Shown piece by piece: positions 32,446 to 44,650 of a stretch of 64,000 nucleotides of DNA; the first letter of the stretch is position 1; each line of letters opens with the position of its first letter. Position numbers and translations under genes: made by a program. Where the stretch lies: contig OZ034967.1 in the NCBI GenBank assembly GCA_964030785.1, positions 45,630,033-45,694,032 of the forward strand. Direction: 5' to 3'. Origin of the DNA: Siderastrea siderea. Lineage: Eukaryota; Cnidaria; Anthozoa; Scleractinia; Rhizangiidae. The notes below the pieces were generated by a model. That model was not told where the DNA came from. It saw nothing but the letters and a program-made list of their open reading frames with translations, and ran no database searches.

Positions 32446-35400
32446 CGACGATGACTAATGACTAATGAGAATAAATTACTTTAAGGTTATCCCACGAAAT
32501 AGTACAAGAAAACGTCTGTCTAGCACAGATATTTATGAATACTGCCAGCATTGGAGTTACAAATAAACATAACCATGACGACAGCACTTTTGGCAGCGTG
32601 ATGTGGTTCTGTTCATACGGAAGATCTTGATGAGCTGCTTCTACCGATCCATGACACGTCAGTCTCTCGCAGATCGTAATTTCCGCGATCGTAAGAATGT
32701 GGGGCGCTTATTTTCTCGCCGGTTAATTTCTATCAATTAAATGACTAGTTACTGAGGGGGTAAAAAACACCAAAAAGGAAAAACGTTGTGTTGTGTAGTC
32801 TAAATTGGAAAAAAATATCATAGTGTCATAAAACAGCTCCTTAGTTTGTTGTGGAAAAAACTATCACTTCTACCCGAATTTTGATTCCAGTGCTTAGGGT
32901 TACGACATTCTGCAATTCAGTTCAGTGCATTTCGGACCGAAGTCTTTACAATACTACCGTGCTGACAGTGATACAAGACTCCGCTTGCGTTTCAAGTGGA
33001 AGTTTTTCATTTTCTTTTGCGTTAATTTCCTTTCAGGGTTTACACTAATTTGTCTTGTAAGTTTCTGAACCACGGTGACTTTACTTTACCGTCGTTTTTT
33101 CCATGTTACTTCTTCGCGATTTTTCCTGAAGCTTACTAATGCCAAAAATATATGGTGATTGAAACTCGCAATTATATTTTGTACTCTGTCTTCTATCCCA
33201 ATCAAACGGTTCATGTGGTTGCCCAACGATTTTAAAGTCACAGCAGGAAAACTCGAGCAAGAAAACTTGAAGAATGTGATGTTGTTGGTTTATTCGACCC
33301 AGTGAATAATATTTATTTCTTTTGTATTGCGCGGGTTCCATACGGAAATGCTCACCCGTGCATAACAATAATACAAATCAAAATTACACATAAATTTACA
33401 ATAATTTAAAATAATTATCTCTCAAATTTACAACGATTATTACTTAATTATTACTTAATCAAGCTGAAACAGCCACATTTTAAGTTAAACAGGTTCTTTT
33501 CGCAATAATATTTTATGGAAGACCTTACTTGCCCAAATAAATAACTCGGCTTTCATACAAAACTGTACTTACTATTTCTTAAATTTTACAGGATATCTCA
33601 TTGAGGGGAGGACCGTGTACATTTCTCGAGCGTCAGGTGACGACAGCTGGTCATGTGATCAATGGAATCCCTGTAAAACCATTTGGCGGGCAGTCACGAT
33701 GGCATCACGTGGCGATCAAATTCACTTAGACGGCACTAACACTGACAAAGAACCCTACACCTGTCAACCAGGAACGTCTGAGCATCCGGGTATTTACATC
33801 AATACAAGTCTGTCTCTGATAGGATACGGCATTTCCAGGCCTCAGATACGATGCTCGGAAGGAACGAATTTGGCGATTGACGGATCTGCTGATGGAGACG
33901 CAACGAACGTAACATTTTCAGGTCTATTCTTTAATGAAAGTTCTGTGAATTTTCAAGATTCTTCTGCTAACATCGAGGGTTGTAAATTTGTTGCAAGCAA
34001 ACAAGGTGTAAAGTTCGTAATACACACCAAGATTGTTTCAAGTCTTCACATTTCAAATTCGGCCTTCTCTAGAAACAGGGAGTGTTTTTCAGTTGTTGTG
34101 AACAGTACAAAGAATCCATCACAGGGTATTCAGGCGATGTTTAAGGTGACAAATGCCTCCTTTGATGGCAATGTGTTGTCAGATGAGAGGGCGTGCATCT
34201 CATTCACTGCAGTGCCTTACGGTAACCAGTCTGTAAGCTGTGATGTTACCCTGGAGAATGTAACATTTTCTCATAACAAGTTCAGTTCAAAAGGTCTTGT
34301 TTTCCTGAAGATGGATAATGGCAACCACAATATCCATCTTCAGAACGTGACATTTGCTAACAACAATCCGTCATCAGACCGAGATGTTTTAACACCTAGT
34401 GATCATAGTGAATACATCGTTCACACCTCTGGTGTAAGTATTTTCATCAAGTCAAGCAATTTTACAAGTAAGGCTGCACGGTCTTTCAATGTAAGTGCAT
34501 CGAATATTTCACTGCAGATCTTTAATTCCAGTTTTGTTGGGCACAGAGTCGAAGGAAATGGAGGAGTCGTATCCCTGAGAGGAACTGATCTTTGCAAGTT
34601 AAACGTGTCTGGATCATCGTTTGTTAACACGACTGGTGCTCAAGGTGGGGCGATCAACATCGAATGCACCAGTTTTTCTAGTGTCAGCTTTGAAGACAAT
34701 GTTTTTACGAATACCTCGGCTGTCAGTGGAAAAGGAGGAGCAGTGTACATTGATTCGCCTGGTTCGCGCGTAAACTATTCTGAATCCTCAACAAACGACT
34801 GTAATGGCCAAATTGCTAAGCATCTTTCTCAAATCAACATTACCAAGTGTGATTTTAACAACGCCAGAAGTTCCGCTTCGGGAGGTGCTGTATATATCAG
34901 TGCTTTTAAAGCGTCAGTAAGACTGTGTTACTCAACCTTTGCAAACTGCACTGCTATGGATCGCGGAGGAGGCGTTTTTATTAAGGATTCGATATCAGCA
35001 AAAGCAAAACCAGGCACTAGTTTGCTGTTGAGTGTGCAAGGCTCCCGTTTCATAGGATGTAACTGCAGATCGACCTTTATGAGTCACGGTGGATCATTAA
35101 GCGTTTTATACGAAAACCAAATCCAGATTTGTATCAACAAAAGTTATTTTATGTCCAATTATGCTGACTTCGGTGGAGCCATGGACATCTTCCCTGACAA
35201 ATCACAAGGTGCATGCTGGGTTACAATAGAACGCTCAACATTTTCAAACAACACTGCAAGTGTTCAGGGTGGTGCCATTTCCATGTCTGGAAACAGCCAA
35301 AGCGTACTCACCCTCCAAACAGTGACTATGGAAAATAATAGAGCTGAATACGTCGGCGGAGCGGTTAACGTGAACTCCAGTTTTGCGCTTAACGTGCATC

Positions 35401-38009
35401 AGTCTCGATTTACTAATAACACAGCTAGTTCGTTTAGTGGTGGAGCAATTTTCGTATCCAAAGTTAACATACTTGAGGTAGAGGAATGTCATTTCGACAC
35501 CAATTACGTCAGGGACAACGGACACGGAGGCGCAATATCTGTTTTATTTAACCTGCTAAAGTCTGCCACATCCCTTTTAATAACCAGCACGACGTTCGAC
35601 AATTGTTGGACTAGACTAGGTGGGGGCGCTTTATTCCTAGGCATAAGTAGCGAAAATGTAAATCTCAACGTTAAAGGGTCCCTATTTATGGATAATTATT
35701 CGCTAAAAGGACAAGGTGGGGCCATAGCAATTCAACTGGACCCAGATATTCCAAAAGATCGAGGATGTATCAAGCCACCTTTAGCCTTCCACAATGGTAG
35801 CGATTTTCCGTCTTGGGTGTACAAGGGCCATCTGACATTTGAGGATACAACATTTGAGAGAAATGCTGCGCTTTCTGGGGGCGCACTGCATTTAACTAAC
35901 GGAAAGGCAGTGTTTCGGAATTGTTCTTTTATTAATAATTTTGTTTCGACTCTCGGAGGGCATATATACACAGTGGCTGGATCAGCAAGCCTTGTAGTAC
36001 AAGACAGTCTCTTCAAACAAACCATGAATGAGTTATTTCTTCTTCAGATGAGCTACTCAATGGCTTCGTTTATTCATGTAGAAAGTTCAGGAGCATTAAG
36101 ACTGCACAATACCACAATCGACAAAAGGCCATATGACAGTGACAATCCTGTAATACAGGTAATAAACGGCAGATTGATAGATTTTGGAAACGACACTTTG
36201 ACAAAATTTCTTTGTCCTGTTGGAAGACAGGTTAAAATTATTAATTTCACTGCACAAGAAGACAGGACTCAGATAAACAAAAACCCTTGCATGATTAAAG
36301 TAACCACTCTTGAGTTTAGCTGTATAGCATGCGCAGTGAATTCTTACAGTCTGCAGCGCGGTCGTGCTTTTGGATCGCGGTTAGCACCAGGATTTAAGTG
36401 TCTCCCCTGCCCGTTTGGAGCAAACTGTTCTCAAAATGTAATCGCCGAACCTAACTTCTGGGGGTTTCAAGAGCAAGTTACTCCACCAACACTTAAGTTT
36501 ATAATGTGTCCTTTGGGGTATTGTCGTCCTCCTCAAAAAACACCTTTCACTGAATACAGTAGTTGCCAGGGTAACAGAGCTGGTGAATTGTGCGGGAAGT
36601 GTAATAAGTCTTACACGGAGACTCTTTACTCTACAAACTGCAGACCGTCACACGAGTGCAAGGATTACTGGTTTTGGCCTGTGGCTTTAGTTTATGTATC
36701 AATCATGGCGTTGTACTTTACATTTAAGCCTCCCATTGTGCCCTGGATCAAGTGTCAAATCTTGTGGTTCAAAGAGCGTGAACCTGCGAACGAGGATAAT
36801 AACTTTGACAAGGGTTATGTAAAGATTGTATTTTACTTGTATCAGGCAGCAAACCTTCTCCTCGTCTCCAACTCAGCACAACATATTCTTAAGACCAAAT
36901 TTATCGAGCCTTTCATTGGACTGTTCAACTTCCAACAAAGATTTTCTCCAAGCGGATTGATTTGTCCCTTTCCTGGTCTCACGGTGGTAACTAAGCAGCT
37001 GTTTTCTGCATCCCACGTGTTTGGCACTTTATTTATGATAGTTATCTTCTACATATTGCGTTGGGGAGCTCAGAAGTTTCGAGGTCAAGAAGCCCCGTGT
37101 GTTGCTCCCTATATTGGCGGCATTATACAAACCACATTGCTAGGATACGCAACTCTTGCTTCTGTCAGCTTCAACCTGCTACGCTGTGTTCCCATTGGCT
37201 CCGAGAAACGCTTGATAGACGATGGTAACGTTGTGTGTTTTCAGTGGTGGCAATACATTTTGATTGCATTCATCTGCACGTTCATTGTACCTTTTGTGTT
37301 TGTGTTGCTCTGGGGTTCTTTTAAGGTTTACAGTCGAACCATTTCTGTGGGAAAGTTTTTACTGGCCTGTTGTTTGCCACTGCCATTTTTGCTTTACTGG
37401 TCATACGTCTCTTTGTTCGGTAAGGCAAGAAGTGTAACCAACCAAGACTCATCTCCAAGCCAGTTGTCGAGGAATTCTGTGGAGAGGGTTCTTTACGACT
37501 GTTTTAAGAGGCCTAAAGATGGACGAAAACTTTCTTTGAGTTGGGAAGGTGTCATGATCGGTCGCCGACTGATTCTTGTTGTGTTGAAGGCTTTTATCAG
37601 CGATCCAATGCCTCGTCTTCTCACTATGAGTTTCTTCTGTGTTTTGTTTCTTCAGCATCACCAGATGACTCAGCCATTTCGTGATGGTATTGCTAACACA
37701 GCAGAAACCTTTTCTTTGCTGTCAGTTGTTGTGCTGGCTCTTATAAACGTGTTTTTTTCTTCCTTTCTGTCTTTGGCTGTTCCATTTAACGATCATTTTA
37801 GTCCCTGGTGGAATGCCTGCCAAGTAGTGGAAATTGTCATTCTAAGTGTTGTTCCTGCTGTCTTTGGTCTCGTTTTGATCGCAGCTGTGTTGTCTCAGTT
37901 GTGTCGCCTAACTGTTGTGATTTGTAGTTTTCTGTGTCACTTGTTTTGGGTTTGTTTCAGCTCGTTTTGCAGAAAACAGGGAGATGAGTTAAGATCACTT
38001 TTGGCTTAA
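27913..38009 (+). CDS. Beta-helix (Pmp-like) multi-span membrane protein, copy 1
   Basis: Two exons, 27,913-27,973 and 33,592-38,009, join in phase 1 (G|GA) into a 1,492-residue ORF. Exon 1 encodes a signal peptide (LCSLIVFWFIIAGG). Residues ~29-890 are a right-handed beta-helix-like ectodomain, with about 13 GGA(I/V/L/M)xhx turns (GGAINIE, GGAVYID, GGAMDIF, GGAISMS, GGALHLT) and many N-glycosylation sites, like chlamydial Pmp repeats. Residues ~893-1045 are Cys-rich (CIACAVNSYS, CLPCPFGANC, GELCGKCNKSY). From ~1046 to the end are about ten hydrophobic spans, the first YWFWPVALVYVSIMALYF. Such proteins are usually annotated as Pmp-like or uncharacterised; ligand and function are unknown. The intron of 5.6 kb is full of transposons; an additional small exon in it cannot be excluded. 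Confidence 0.85.
28020..28223. repeat. MITE-like family M1, copy 3 (in intron)
   Basis: Contains AAATTCTCCTTACTGG, TTTGGTGGTCATTTGC and the right end CACTATTGGAGGGTTAAAGGG. Its left end is eroded. It is also present in copy 2 at 53,120-53,332. Confidence 0.6.
28431..28900. mobile_element. 470-bp element inserted only in copy 1
   Basis: It is bounded by the direct repeat GGCAATGTT (28,422-28,430 and 28,901-28,909). Copy 2 has the empty site with a single GGCAATGTT near 53,553. The ends are inverted: CCCGGGGGGGGGGTACCCCC then TATAGGTGTGTGCCGCC on the left; GGCGGCACATACCTATATA then GAGTACCCCCCTGGGG on the right. The interior is made of CCCTATTTAAGG-like words without coding capacity. It is non-autonomous, and the 8-9-bp target duplication fits hAT or Mutator types. 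Confidence 0.85.
29811..31054. mobile_element. 1.24-kb TIR element with TA target duplication
   Basis: The left end CCTTATTATAAGAAATTAAC and right end GTTAATTTCCTATAATAAGG are inverted copies flanked by TA. Further GCGTTAATTTA-type words repeat in both subterminal regions. Two short ORFs inside (30,130-30,354 minus; 30,600-30,809 plus) match nothing I know. In copy 2 the left two-thirds are missing. Confidence 0.65.
31294..31670. mobile_element. 377-bp foldback element, ~130-bp arms
   Basis: Arms of ~130 bp (TTAGTCTCCTACGCAGCCGT ... GATCGAGACCTCTGGCAGGG) are inverted at the right end (CCCTGCCAGAGGTCTCGATC ... TGCGTAGGAGACTA). The flanks AATGGCTG and AATGGCGG are an 8-bp target duplication with one change. 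It has no coding capacity. The copy at 54,679-55,055 has the same length. Confidence 0.85.
32370..32450. repeat. (ATG)n microsatellite
   Basis: About 25 GAT/ATG units in the receptor-gene intron. The array at the same site in copy 2 (about 55,738-55,776) is about half as long. Confidence 0.9.
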
Positions 38010-40253
38010 GCAAACTGAACCCTTCTTTTCTCTGTATTGAACGCTTCATATCATACCTGCTTTTTACACAGGGCACTTACCGAGAACTTTGTTTCCTCAA
38101 ATTGCCTGATTAAGTCGTCAGAAATTCCAAGTACATCATAAAATCATTATTGTAAAAGTATTCATTGTGCGTGGCTATACAGGAGCTTCTATTCTCGTGA
38201 TAACGTGAAAGTGAATTGTATAATTATATTTACTGAGGATAGAATGATTTGTTTCTCCTAATCAATTGGCATCAAGAGACAAAAATAGCGGAGATCTCGA
38301 TCTCTTTGATTTAATAATAATAATAATAATAATAAATTTCGGCTGTTGGTTTTGTTGTTTGTCTATATCACTTGTAGAAAGCATTATACCCCTATTTCGA
38401 GCACTCGAGAGAACAGGTGAGTTATTTCTGCGATAGCAGAATTCACAGATTTTTAGAACGGCCTATAGTAGTGGTAGTTTTTTTTAGGTTACTGGGAAAA
38501 TCAATGAAAAAACTATTTAGTGTTTCTTAAGCCCACACTATGAGTGTTTCCAAGGTCAGTATTGCCTTTTTCTCCAGACAAACTTTTGAGGAGAGAATTT
38601 GTCAGACGTAGTTTGTTTTCCTCCCCGTTAGTACCTGGGGAGAGGAGGGGGGTTGGGGTCCTCCGTCAATATAAGCTACACAGGTATTTGAGCCGTTTGT
38701 TGATTGGAGTAGAGTGAATATATTGACATTTGGCTTTTAAAAAGTGGGAAAGTGTTAGGGCTACTTAAGATTCTGAATTAAAGATTCAAAATTATTATTA
38801 AAGGCGTAAGAGGACACTCAAGGCTGAATTAAAGTTCCCGTACGGCTGGTCAGTTCTAAAGCCAGCTTTTTCTTCTTTTCTTGTGACTGAGAAACTTTTA
38901 ACTCTTGCAAAAGCAAGGAGGGAAAGAATATTTCACTCCGCTCTTTACATGTCTGATTGAGATCCGGCAAATTCCTTCATTTCGTGAAAAAAAAATAGAA
39001 TGCAGACTTAAAATAATATGTTCAGTAGGTCACAAAAAATAATGCCAATGTGTCGATTACACTATCTTATTCATGGGCACCGGAAGCGTGCTGTCGCTTG
39101 ATTGGCTATTTTCTTCGGAACCCAAAGACCCAAGGTAAATAACCCAGTAACTGTCACGGGCCCTTTATGTTGATCTTTTGTAATATCTATGGATACTATT
39201 AACGCCACAGTAAATTTACTTTAGTAAACAGCTGCCACGTACTTAAGTTTATTTTTACCGTGATAAAACGGGCCAGTGTAACTTATATAGACAAAAGACA
39301 AACTTACTAGAACGAGAGAGTTGGACGAACGAGCTCTTCTTTAACCCTCATCCATTAACTTTCAGCCCTGAATAAAAACAAAACAAAGATCGTCGATAAC
39401 TCCTCCAAGAGCTGGCGCGTGAAATTTAATTCCGTGACCGAAAAACGTCCAATGCGTCTCACACACCCACTTTACTAGAGGAAGCTCTCGAGAAGTGTCA
39501 AAAAAAATATTGAAAAAGTCAAAGTCGAAAACGCGCTATATCGAGCCCATGAAAATAGCTGAGAGTACAAGAAAATATCTTGATTGATATAAACCCAAAT
39601 CGCGAAATGGCGAAAGCTGGATATCAATTATGAATTTATCAATTGAAAAAAGAAAAAAAAACATTTAGGCTGCAGGATGTTAGTTGTCGAATGCGACCAT
39701 CAAAATGACTGTGTTCGTGAAATAATTTTAAATCTGCACACAGCATTGAAATGGCATACCGTGGCATGGCACGACATAACATCGGGTTTAACCAACTATT
39801 TAAACCTTCTGCGACAATAAGCGAAGAGAACTGACAGTTTCTCAGAAAGAACGGAAGTCTAAATCTGTGAAGTGCATGATATTGGGATAGTACGGGAAAT
39901 TCCAGTCAATCGTGCAGCTATATTGCTAAGCCAGCAGTTTTTTAAAAGCTGGACCTTGTCCTTTGCGAGAAAGATGTCGTAAGGATCTCCAAAAAAACTA
40001 TTTTAGGCCTGTTACAGACAAAGGACTGTTGTTCTCAATTCTTGGAATTTTAAATACAAGGCTCGTTGTAAACAACATAAATTCATTCCAAGAAAACTAG
40101 CTGCATCTTACTCTTTTTTTTGTCAGCATTCTTATGTTCAGAATATAATACAAGGCAAAACTAATTCATTTCACTGGTAAATGACATCCAGTCAGCGAGT
40201 GATTGGTAGTTTAGGTTAAAATGGTTCTATGCACTTTATGTAGCAGCAACTTA
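38010..40253. other. 3' flank of the receptor-like gene
   Basis: It starts with the 3' UTR; a candidate poly-A signal lies in the (AAT)n run near 38,320-38,335. From there to 39,853 the sequence is matched by 62,157-64,000. I recognise no gene or transposon. Confidence 0.45.
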
Positions 40254-40468
40254 TTAACCCTTTAAGCCCCAATAGTGACAAGCGTCTAATTTCTCCTTAC
40301 ATTGTTACTACTTGATATACGTACAAGTCATGAGAGTAAAGGAAATGATCACCAATGATCAAACGTCTTGATTTCTTATCAAATTCTCCCAACTAGTACC
40401 GTAAGAAATATGAGGAGATCTAGAATAGCGAGGAGAATGTGGATGTTAATATTGCGCCTTAAAGGGTT
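40254..40468. repeat. MITE-like family M1, copy 4
   Basis: The left end TTAACCCTTTAAGCCCCAAT and right end GCGCCTTAAAGGGTT are inverted. Between them are the family words CTAATTTCTCCTTACATTG, ATGATCACCAATGATC and CAAATTCTCCC. This is the best preserved copy of the left end in the window. Confidence 0.65.
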
Positions 40469-41750
40469 CATAGCAATTTATGAGTGCAGCAATCAGCATT
40501 TTATTCATAAGAAGGTTCGGTTAATGAACAGACAAAATGCCTGTAACGCGAAGACCAATTTTAACTGAAACATTGATGAGTTGTTTTCCTGTATTTTTTT
40601 CAAACATTTGCTTTGCCAAATCTCCAACGAAAGATTTTGTCAGACTAGTGATTGTGTTCTGGTTTAATAAACCAACGAGATTTGAGGTATGGATCAGGTG
40701 ATGGTCACGAGAAGTGCACCTGGCTCAGTACCCGGAATTGGGGGTTTTACCCGTCTCCAGCTTAGACTGCCGCCACTTCTAAGAACATTCATAATAAAGC
40801 CCTATAAAGGCTGGTTCGAGAGATTTGCCGAGCGTAAAAATTGAAAAATTTTAACCGTTAGTCGTAAAGAAAGTTAACCGTAAAAGATTTTTCTAGCCAC
40901 GATTTGTCATTTGGAGAGTGTTTCGATCTCTTGTTAAGACCGTTATGTGTCTTGTCTCGTGGCTAATGCGGCTACGACGGCTAGACATTCTGCCCTGGTA
41001 CCGAAAAGAAAAGCAGTTCGCCCAGGCCCCTTAAGACTTGCGACCCGAGAGTCTTCTGTATTACTCTTTTTGGTACTGTGACCTTAAATGCGTTTATAAC
41101 AATAGTAATTAATGTTTACCTATACAATACAATGGAAATTAGTTCTTAAGATTTCCGGTTAACTTTAAAAGACACATATTAACCGTTAGCCGTGAAAAAG
41201 CCAAGAATTTAACCTTTAACCGTAATAGCCACCATACCAATGAGACCTCAGTTCATCCTCCTTTTCACACAAGTATTTGAGACGTCATTTATATCTTTTT
41301 TTACGCGATAATTTGGGGAACAGGAGGGTCTTCTTCCGGGTTGAGAATAATATTTTCGGATGGATTGACATGGATATAGACACAAGCTGGCTTATCCACC
41401 GTAGCGACCCATTCCTTAGAAAACGAAGGGAAAAATAAAACTTTCCATGGAGTATAAAATAGTTTGTGCAACATTTTATTAAATATATACCAAATACTAG
41501 CTACAATTCAAAGGTTATACAGCTATAGTCCTTAAAATGGGTACGATTTTCTTTGAAAAAACTACAATTTATTGGACGAAACTGGACGTGCTAGAGTTTG
41601 CAATTAAAACATAAAGCTAATCCAAACTAAACCGCCTCAATGACTGGGGATTAAGGGCCTAATCTACTTTATATTTCGTAAACACTCTTATTCTTCGGCC
41701 ATCTCAACTTCAATAGGGACAAAACCAACGCATGTTGTAAAAACGTTGAT
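40469..41750. other. Intergenic, nothing recognised
   Basis: AT-rich DNA with the phrase AACCGTTAGCCGT / AACCGTTAGTCGT recurring near 40,850 and 41,180, perhaps a small decayed element. No coding sequence is supported. Confidence 0.35.
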
Positions 41751-41763
41751 TTATGAACTTAAC

Positions 41764-41792
41764 GTTTCGTATACTACAACATACATCTTCAG
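41764..41792 (-). ncRNA. Possible hammerhead-ribozyme core remnant
   Basis: On the minus strand CTGAAGA is followed by a short hairpin (GTAT ... ATAC) and then GAAAC. This is the order of the hammerhead core (CUGANGA, stem II, GAAA). Penelope-like elements are known to carry hammerhead motifs, and a Penelope-type RT fragment lies ~320 bp downstream. I cannot form a convincing stem I, so it is at best a decayed remnant and may be chance. Confidence 0.25.
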
Positions 41793-42108
41793 AAGTGACC
41801 GTCGGGAGAATTACAAATAAATTTAAGCGCAAAGTGAAAGAATGGTACCTAATCCGGAAAATGGAATCAACAAACAGACTTCCGTTTGAAATCTACAAAA
41901 CAAAACAAAACCTAGCCAGAAAAGAAAAAGTTTCTTACTGCCAAAGTTTTCATTCAAGGTAGGTTGTAATTCACAAATCAACAAAGTCACTTTAGAATGC
42001 AAATCCGAACGTCCGGTTGCTAAGATATCAAAGTGATCCCATTTAATATTGTGACCCATTAAGGTAATGGAATCTGCAATGGCTGATGTATAACAGCTCT
42101 TCGTAAGA

Positions 42109-42174
42109 ATTGATCAAATTGATGGTGTTGCGATGGGCTCTCCCTTAGGCCCTCCTTTAGCCGATATTTTTAGC
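42109..42174 (+). mobile_element. Penelope-like reverse transcriptase fragment
   Basis: Twenty-two open codons read IDQIDGVAMGSPLGPPLADIF. The stretch from DGVAMGSPLGP is the conserved template-binding motif that precedes the FxDD box in Penelope-like reverse transcriptases. The flanks do not continue the ORF, so this is a small decayed piece. Confidence 0.65.
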
Positions 42175-42184
42175 ACGGGGCCAC

Positions 42185-43255
42185 ACCTATATTAAATTAG
42201 CATTCCGACCAACAGAAAGCACTTTTCCCCTTAAAAAGATAGTGAACCTTTATTTCTTAAAAGAACCTAAATAGACTAATTTTTTAGTAAAAACCAAACA
42301 TATAAGAATGTTTGGGCTAACCTGGGATAATTCTCACTGTATTCTCCGTTGCAGTTTAAAATATCTGAGATGCAAAAACTAGATCCACGAATAAACCTTA
42401 ACACATTTTCAAATTTCTCAGGCGATTTAGGACTGCCGTACAGATATTCCGCCGAAACGAACCGTTGAAAGCCCCTGTTGAATTTTTTCCGAAATTACCA
42501 ATTTAAGTGTGGCAGAAATTGTCGCTTGAGGCTTCAGTCAAACGTACGGATTCAACATCACACCATTCATGCTGAATACAATTTTGTTGCAGGATGTTGA
42601 ACAACAATGTTCAAAGAGTTTGACCACACTGTAGGTGTTGAGAGATGTAGAGATATGTTGTTTCAACCTTTTTCCGTTTTCTTTTGTTTCCGGATGTATG
42701 CAAAAATCTGGAATTCGTTCAACGGGCCTTCAACATCGTTCAACAAAATTGTGTCCAGTAATGAGTGGGGTGATGTTAAATCTGCTTACACCCGAGAACA
42801 GCTGAGAGCATTGTTGGGCAGCATCGGTCTCGGATAATGCTTCTCTAAATCACAAACTTTAGCTTTGGGAGTATTAAAGGCAGTCTAAGATTCCAGATCG
42901 AAGAAAGGACAACTTCCTAGTGTCGCAATCACTTTTGTCTAATAACATTACTATACAAGCATTACTATACAGGCAAGTAGCATGCTAGTACGTATTTTGG
43001 TAATCTACAGCACACCTGTAAAAATACTTCACTCAGGTATAAATAGCTTGGTTTATCTTCACTTGTTAAACATCCGGTTCTGCTATCGAGCACGCAACAC
43101 AACTACAATTACAAGTACGTCGCAAAGCAGTTCACCCTACCCTCCCAGATATTCCCCCCTGACAGTCTACCGTCTGTCTTTTCAATGTATTTGTATTTTG
43201 TATTGTACTGATTCAGTTTCCTTGTGGTAACTGTAGTGTCATATATTAGTTTATT
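42185..43255. other. Intergenic, repeated GTTGAAC/GTTCAAC words
   Basis: Around 42,540-42,770 the words TTCAACATC, GTTGAACAACAATGTTC and TTCAACAAAATTG recur in both orientations. This hints at a small inverted-repeat element with unclear ends. No gene is supported. Confidence 0.35.
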
Positions 43256-43259
43256 TATT

Positions 43260-44650
43260 TTGTAATCTTGTGTCGTATTTTAAACTGCACTCAACATCAT
43301 GTGATTTTTGGTGAAAAAAAAAATAACACCGTGTCATGTCATTAGTAATGACATCGTGAAAGTCTCGTGACGAACGTCTTGTGACTTTCCTAAATAAGTG
43401 ACTATTCGTTTCGATTTCGAAATTACTGTTATTACACACGAGACTCAGCTGGGCTATATCAAGATTTATTGTCATATGAAACCGCTGCTAGTAGCAACTC
43501 AAAAAGCGGGAGTGGTGGGTGGGTTGTACACAAAGGATGAACTGATATCTACAAGCACTACAGTCTTTACGTACACCTATATAACAGAATACCTATGTTT
43601 CAATCATGGCGTTGTACTTTACATTTAGGCCTCCTATTGTGCCCTGGATTAAGCGTCAAGTCTTTTGGTTCAAAGAGCGTGAACCTGCGAACGAAGATAA
43701 TATCTTTGACAAGGATTATCTAAAGATTGTATTTTACTTGTATCAGGCAGCAAACCTTCTCCTTGTCTCCACTTCAGCACAACATATTCTTAAAGCTAAA
43801 TTTATCGGTCCTTTTGTCGGGCTTTTCAACTTCCAACAAACATTTTCTCCTAGTGGATTGATTTGTCCCTTTCCTGGTCTCACGTTGGTAACTGAGCAGC
43901 TATTTTCTACATTCCACGTGTTCGGCACGTTGGTTATGATAGGCACCTTCTACTATAGCGTTGGGGGGTCGAGAAGTTTCGAGGTCACGAAGCCCCGTGT
44001 GTTGCTCCCTATGTTGGCGGCATTATACAGTCCCTGTTGCTAGGATACACAACTGTAGCTTCTGTTAGCTTTAGCCTGCTTCGTTGTGTTCCCATTGGCT
44101 CCGAGAAACGCTTGATATACGATGGTAACGTTGTGTGTTTTCAGTGGTGGCAATACATTTTGATTGCAGTTATCTGCACGTTCATTGTGCCCTTTGTCTT
44201 TGCTTTGCTCTGGGGTTCTTTCAAGCTTTACAGTCGAACCATTTCTGTGGGAAAGTTTCTACTAGCCTGTTGTTTGCCATTACCATCTTTGCTTTACTGG
44301 GCATACATCTCTTTGTTCCGTAAGGCAAGAAGTGTAACCGGCCAAGACTCGTCTCCAAGCCAGTTGTCAAGGAATTCTGTGAAGAGGGTTCTTTACGACT
44401 GTTTTAAGAGGCCTGAAGATGGGGGGGAAAACTGTCTCAGAGCTGGGAAGGTGTTGTGATCGGTCGCCGGCTGATTATTGTTGTGTTGAAGGCTTTTATC
44501 AGCGATCCCATGCCTCGAGTTCTCCTGATGAGTTTCTTTTGTGTTTTGGTTCTTCTTCAACACGCCATGACTCAGCCGTTTCGTGATGGCATTGCCAACA
44601 TAGTGGAAACAATTTCGATGCTGTGTATTGTGCTGTTGGGGATTGCGTAA
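43260..44650 (+). pseudogene. Decayed third copy of the receptor-like gene
   Basis: 43,260-43,420 matches the region just upstream of the receptor start codons. 43,588-44,650 matches the last third of the main exon, from VSIMALYFTF through the membrane spans (ALYFTFRPPIVPWI, KIVFYLYQAANLLLVS, LLRCVPIGSEKRL, QPFRDGIAN). The signal-peptide exon, the whole beta-helix and the Cys-rich module are missing. Frame shifts occur near 43,960 and 44,430, and the 3' end is lost after about 44,640. It is clearly more diverged than the two main copies, so it is an older duplicate. Confidence 0.9.

Noticed and set aside
33615..33620. GTG as start of receptor copy 1
   Set aside because: The codon is internal to the exon; the coding frame continues upstream to the acceptor at 33,591 and joins the first exon.
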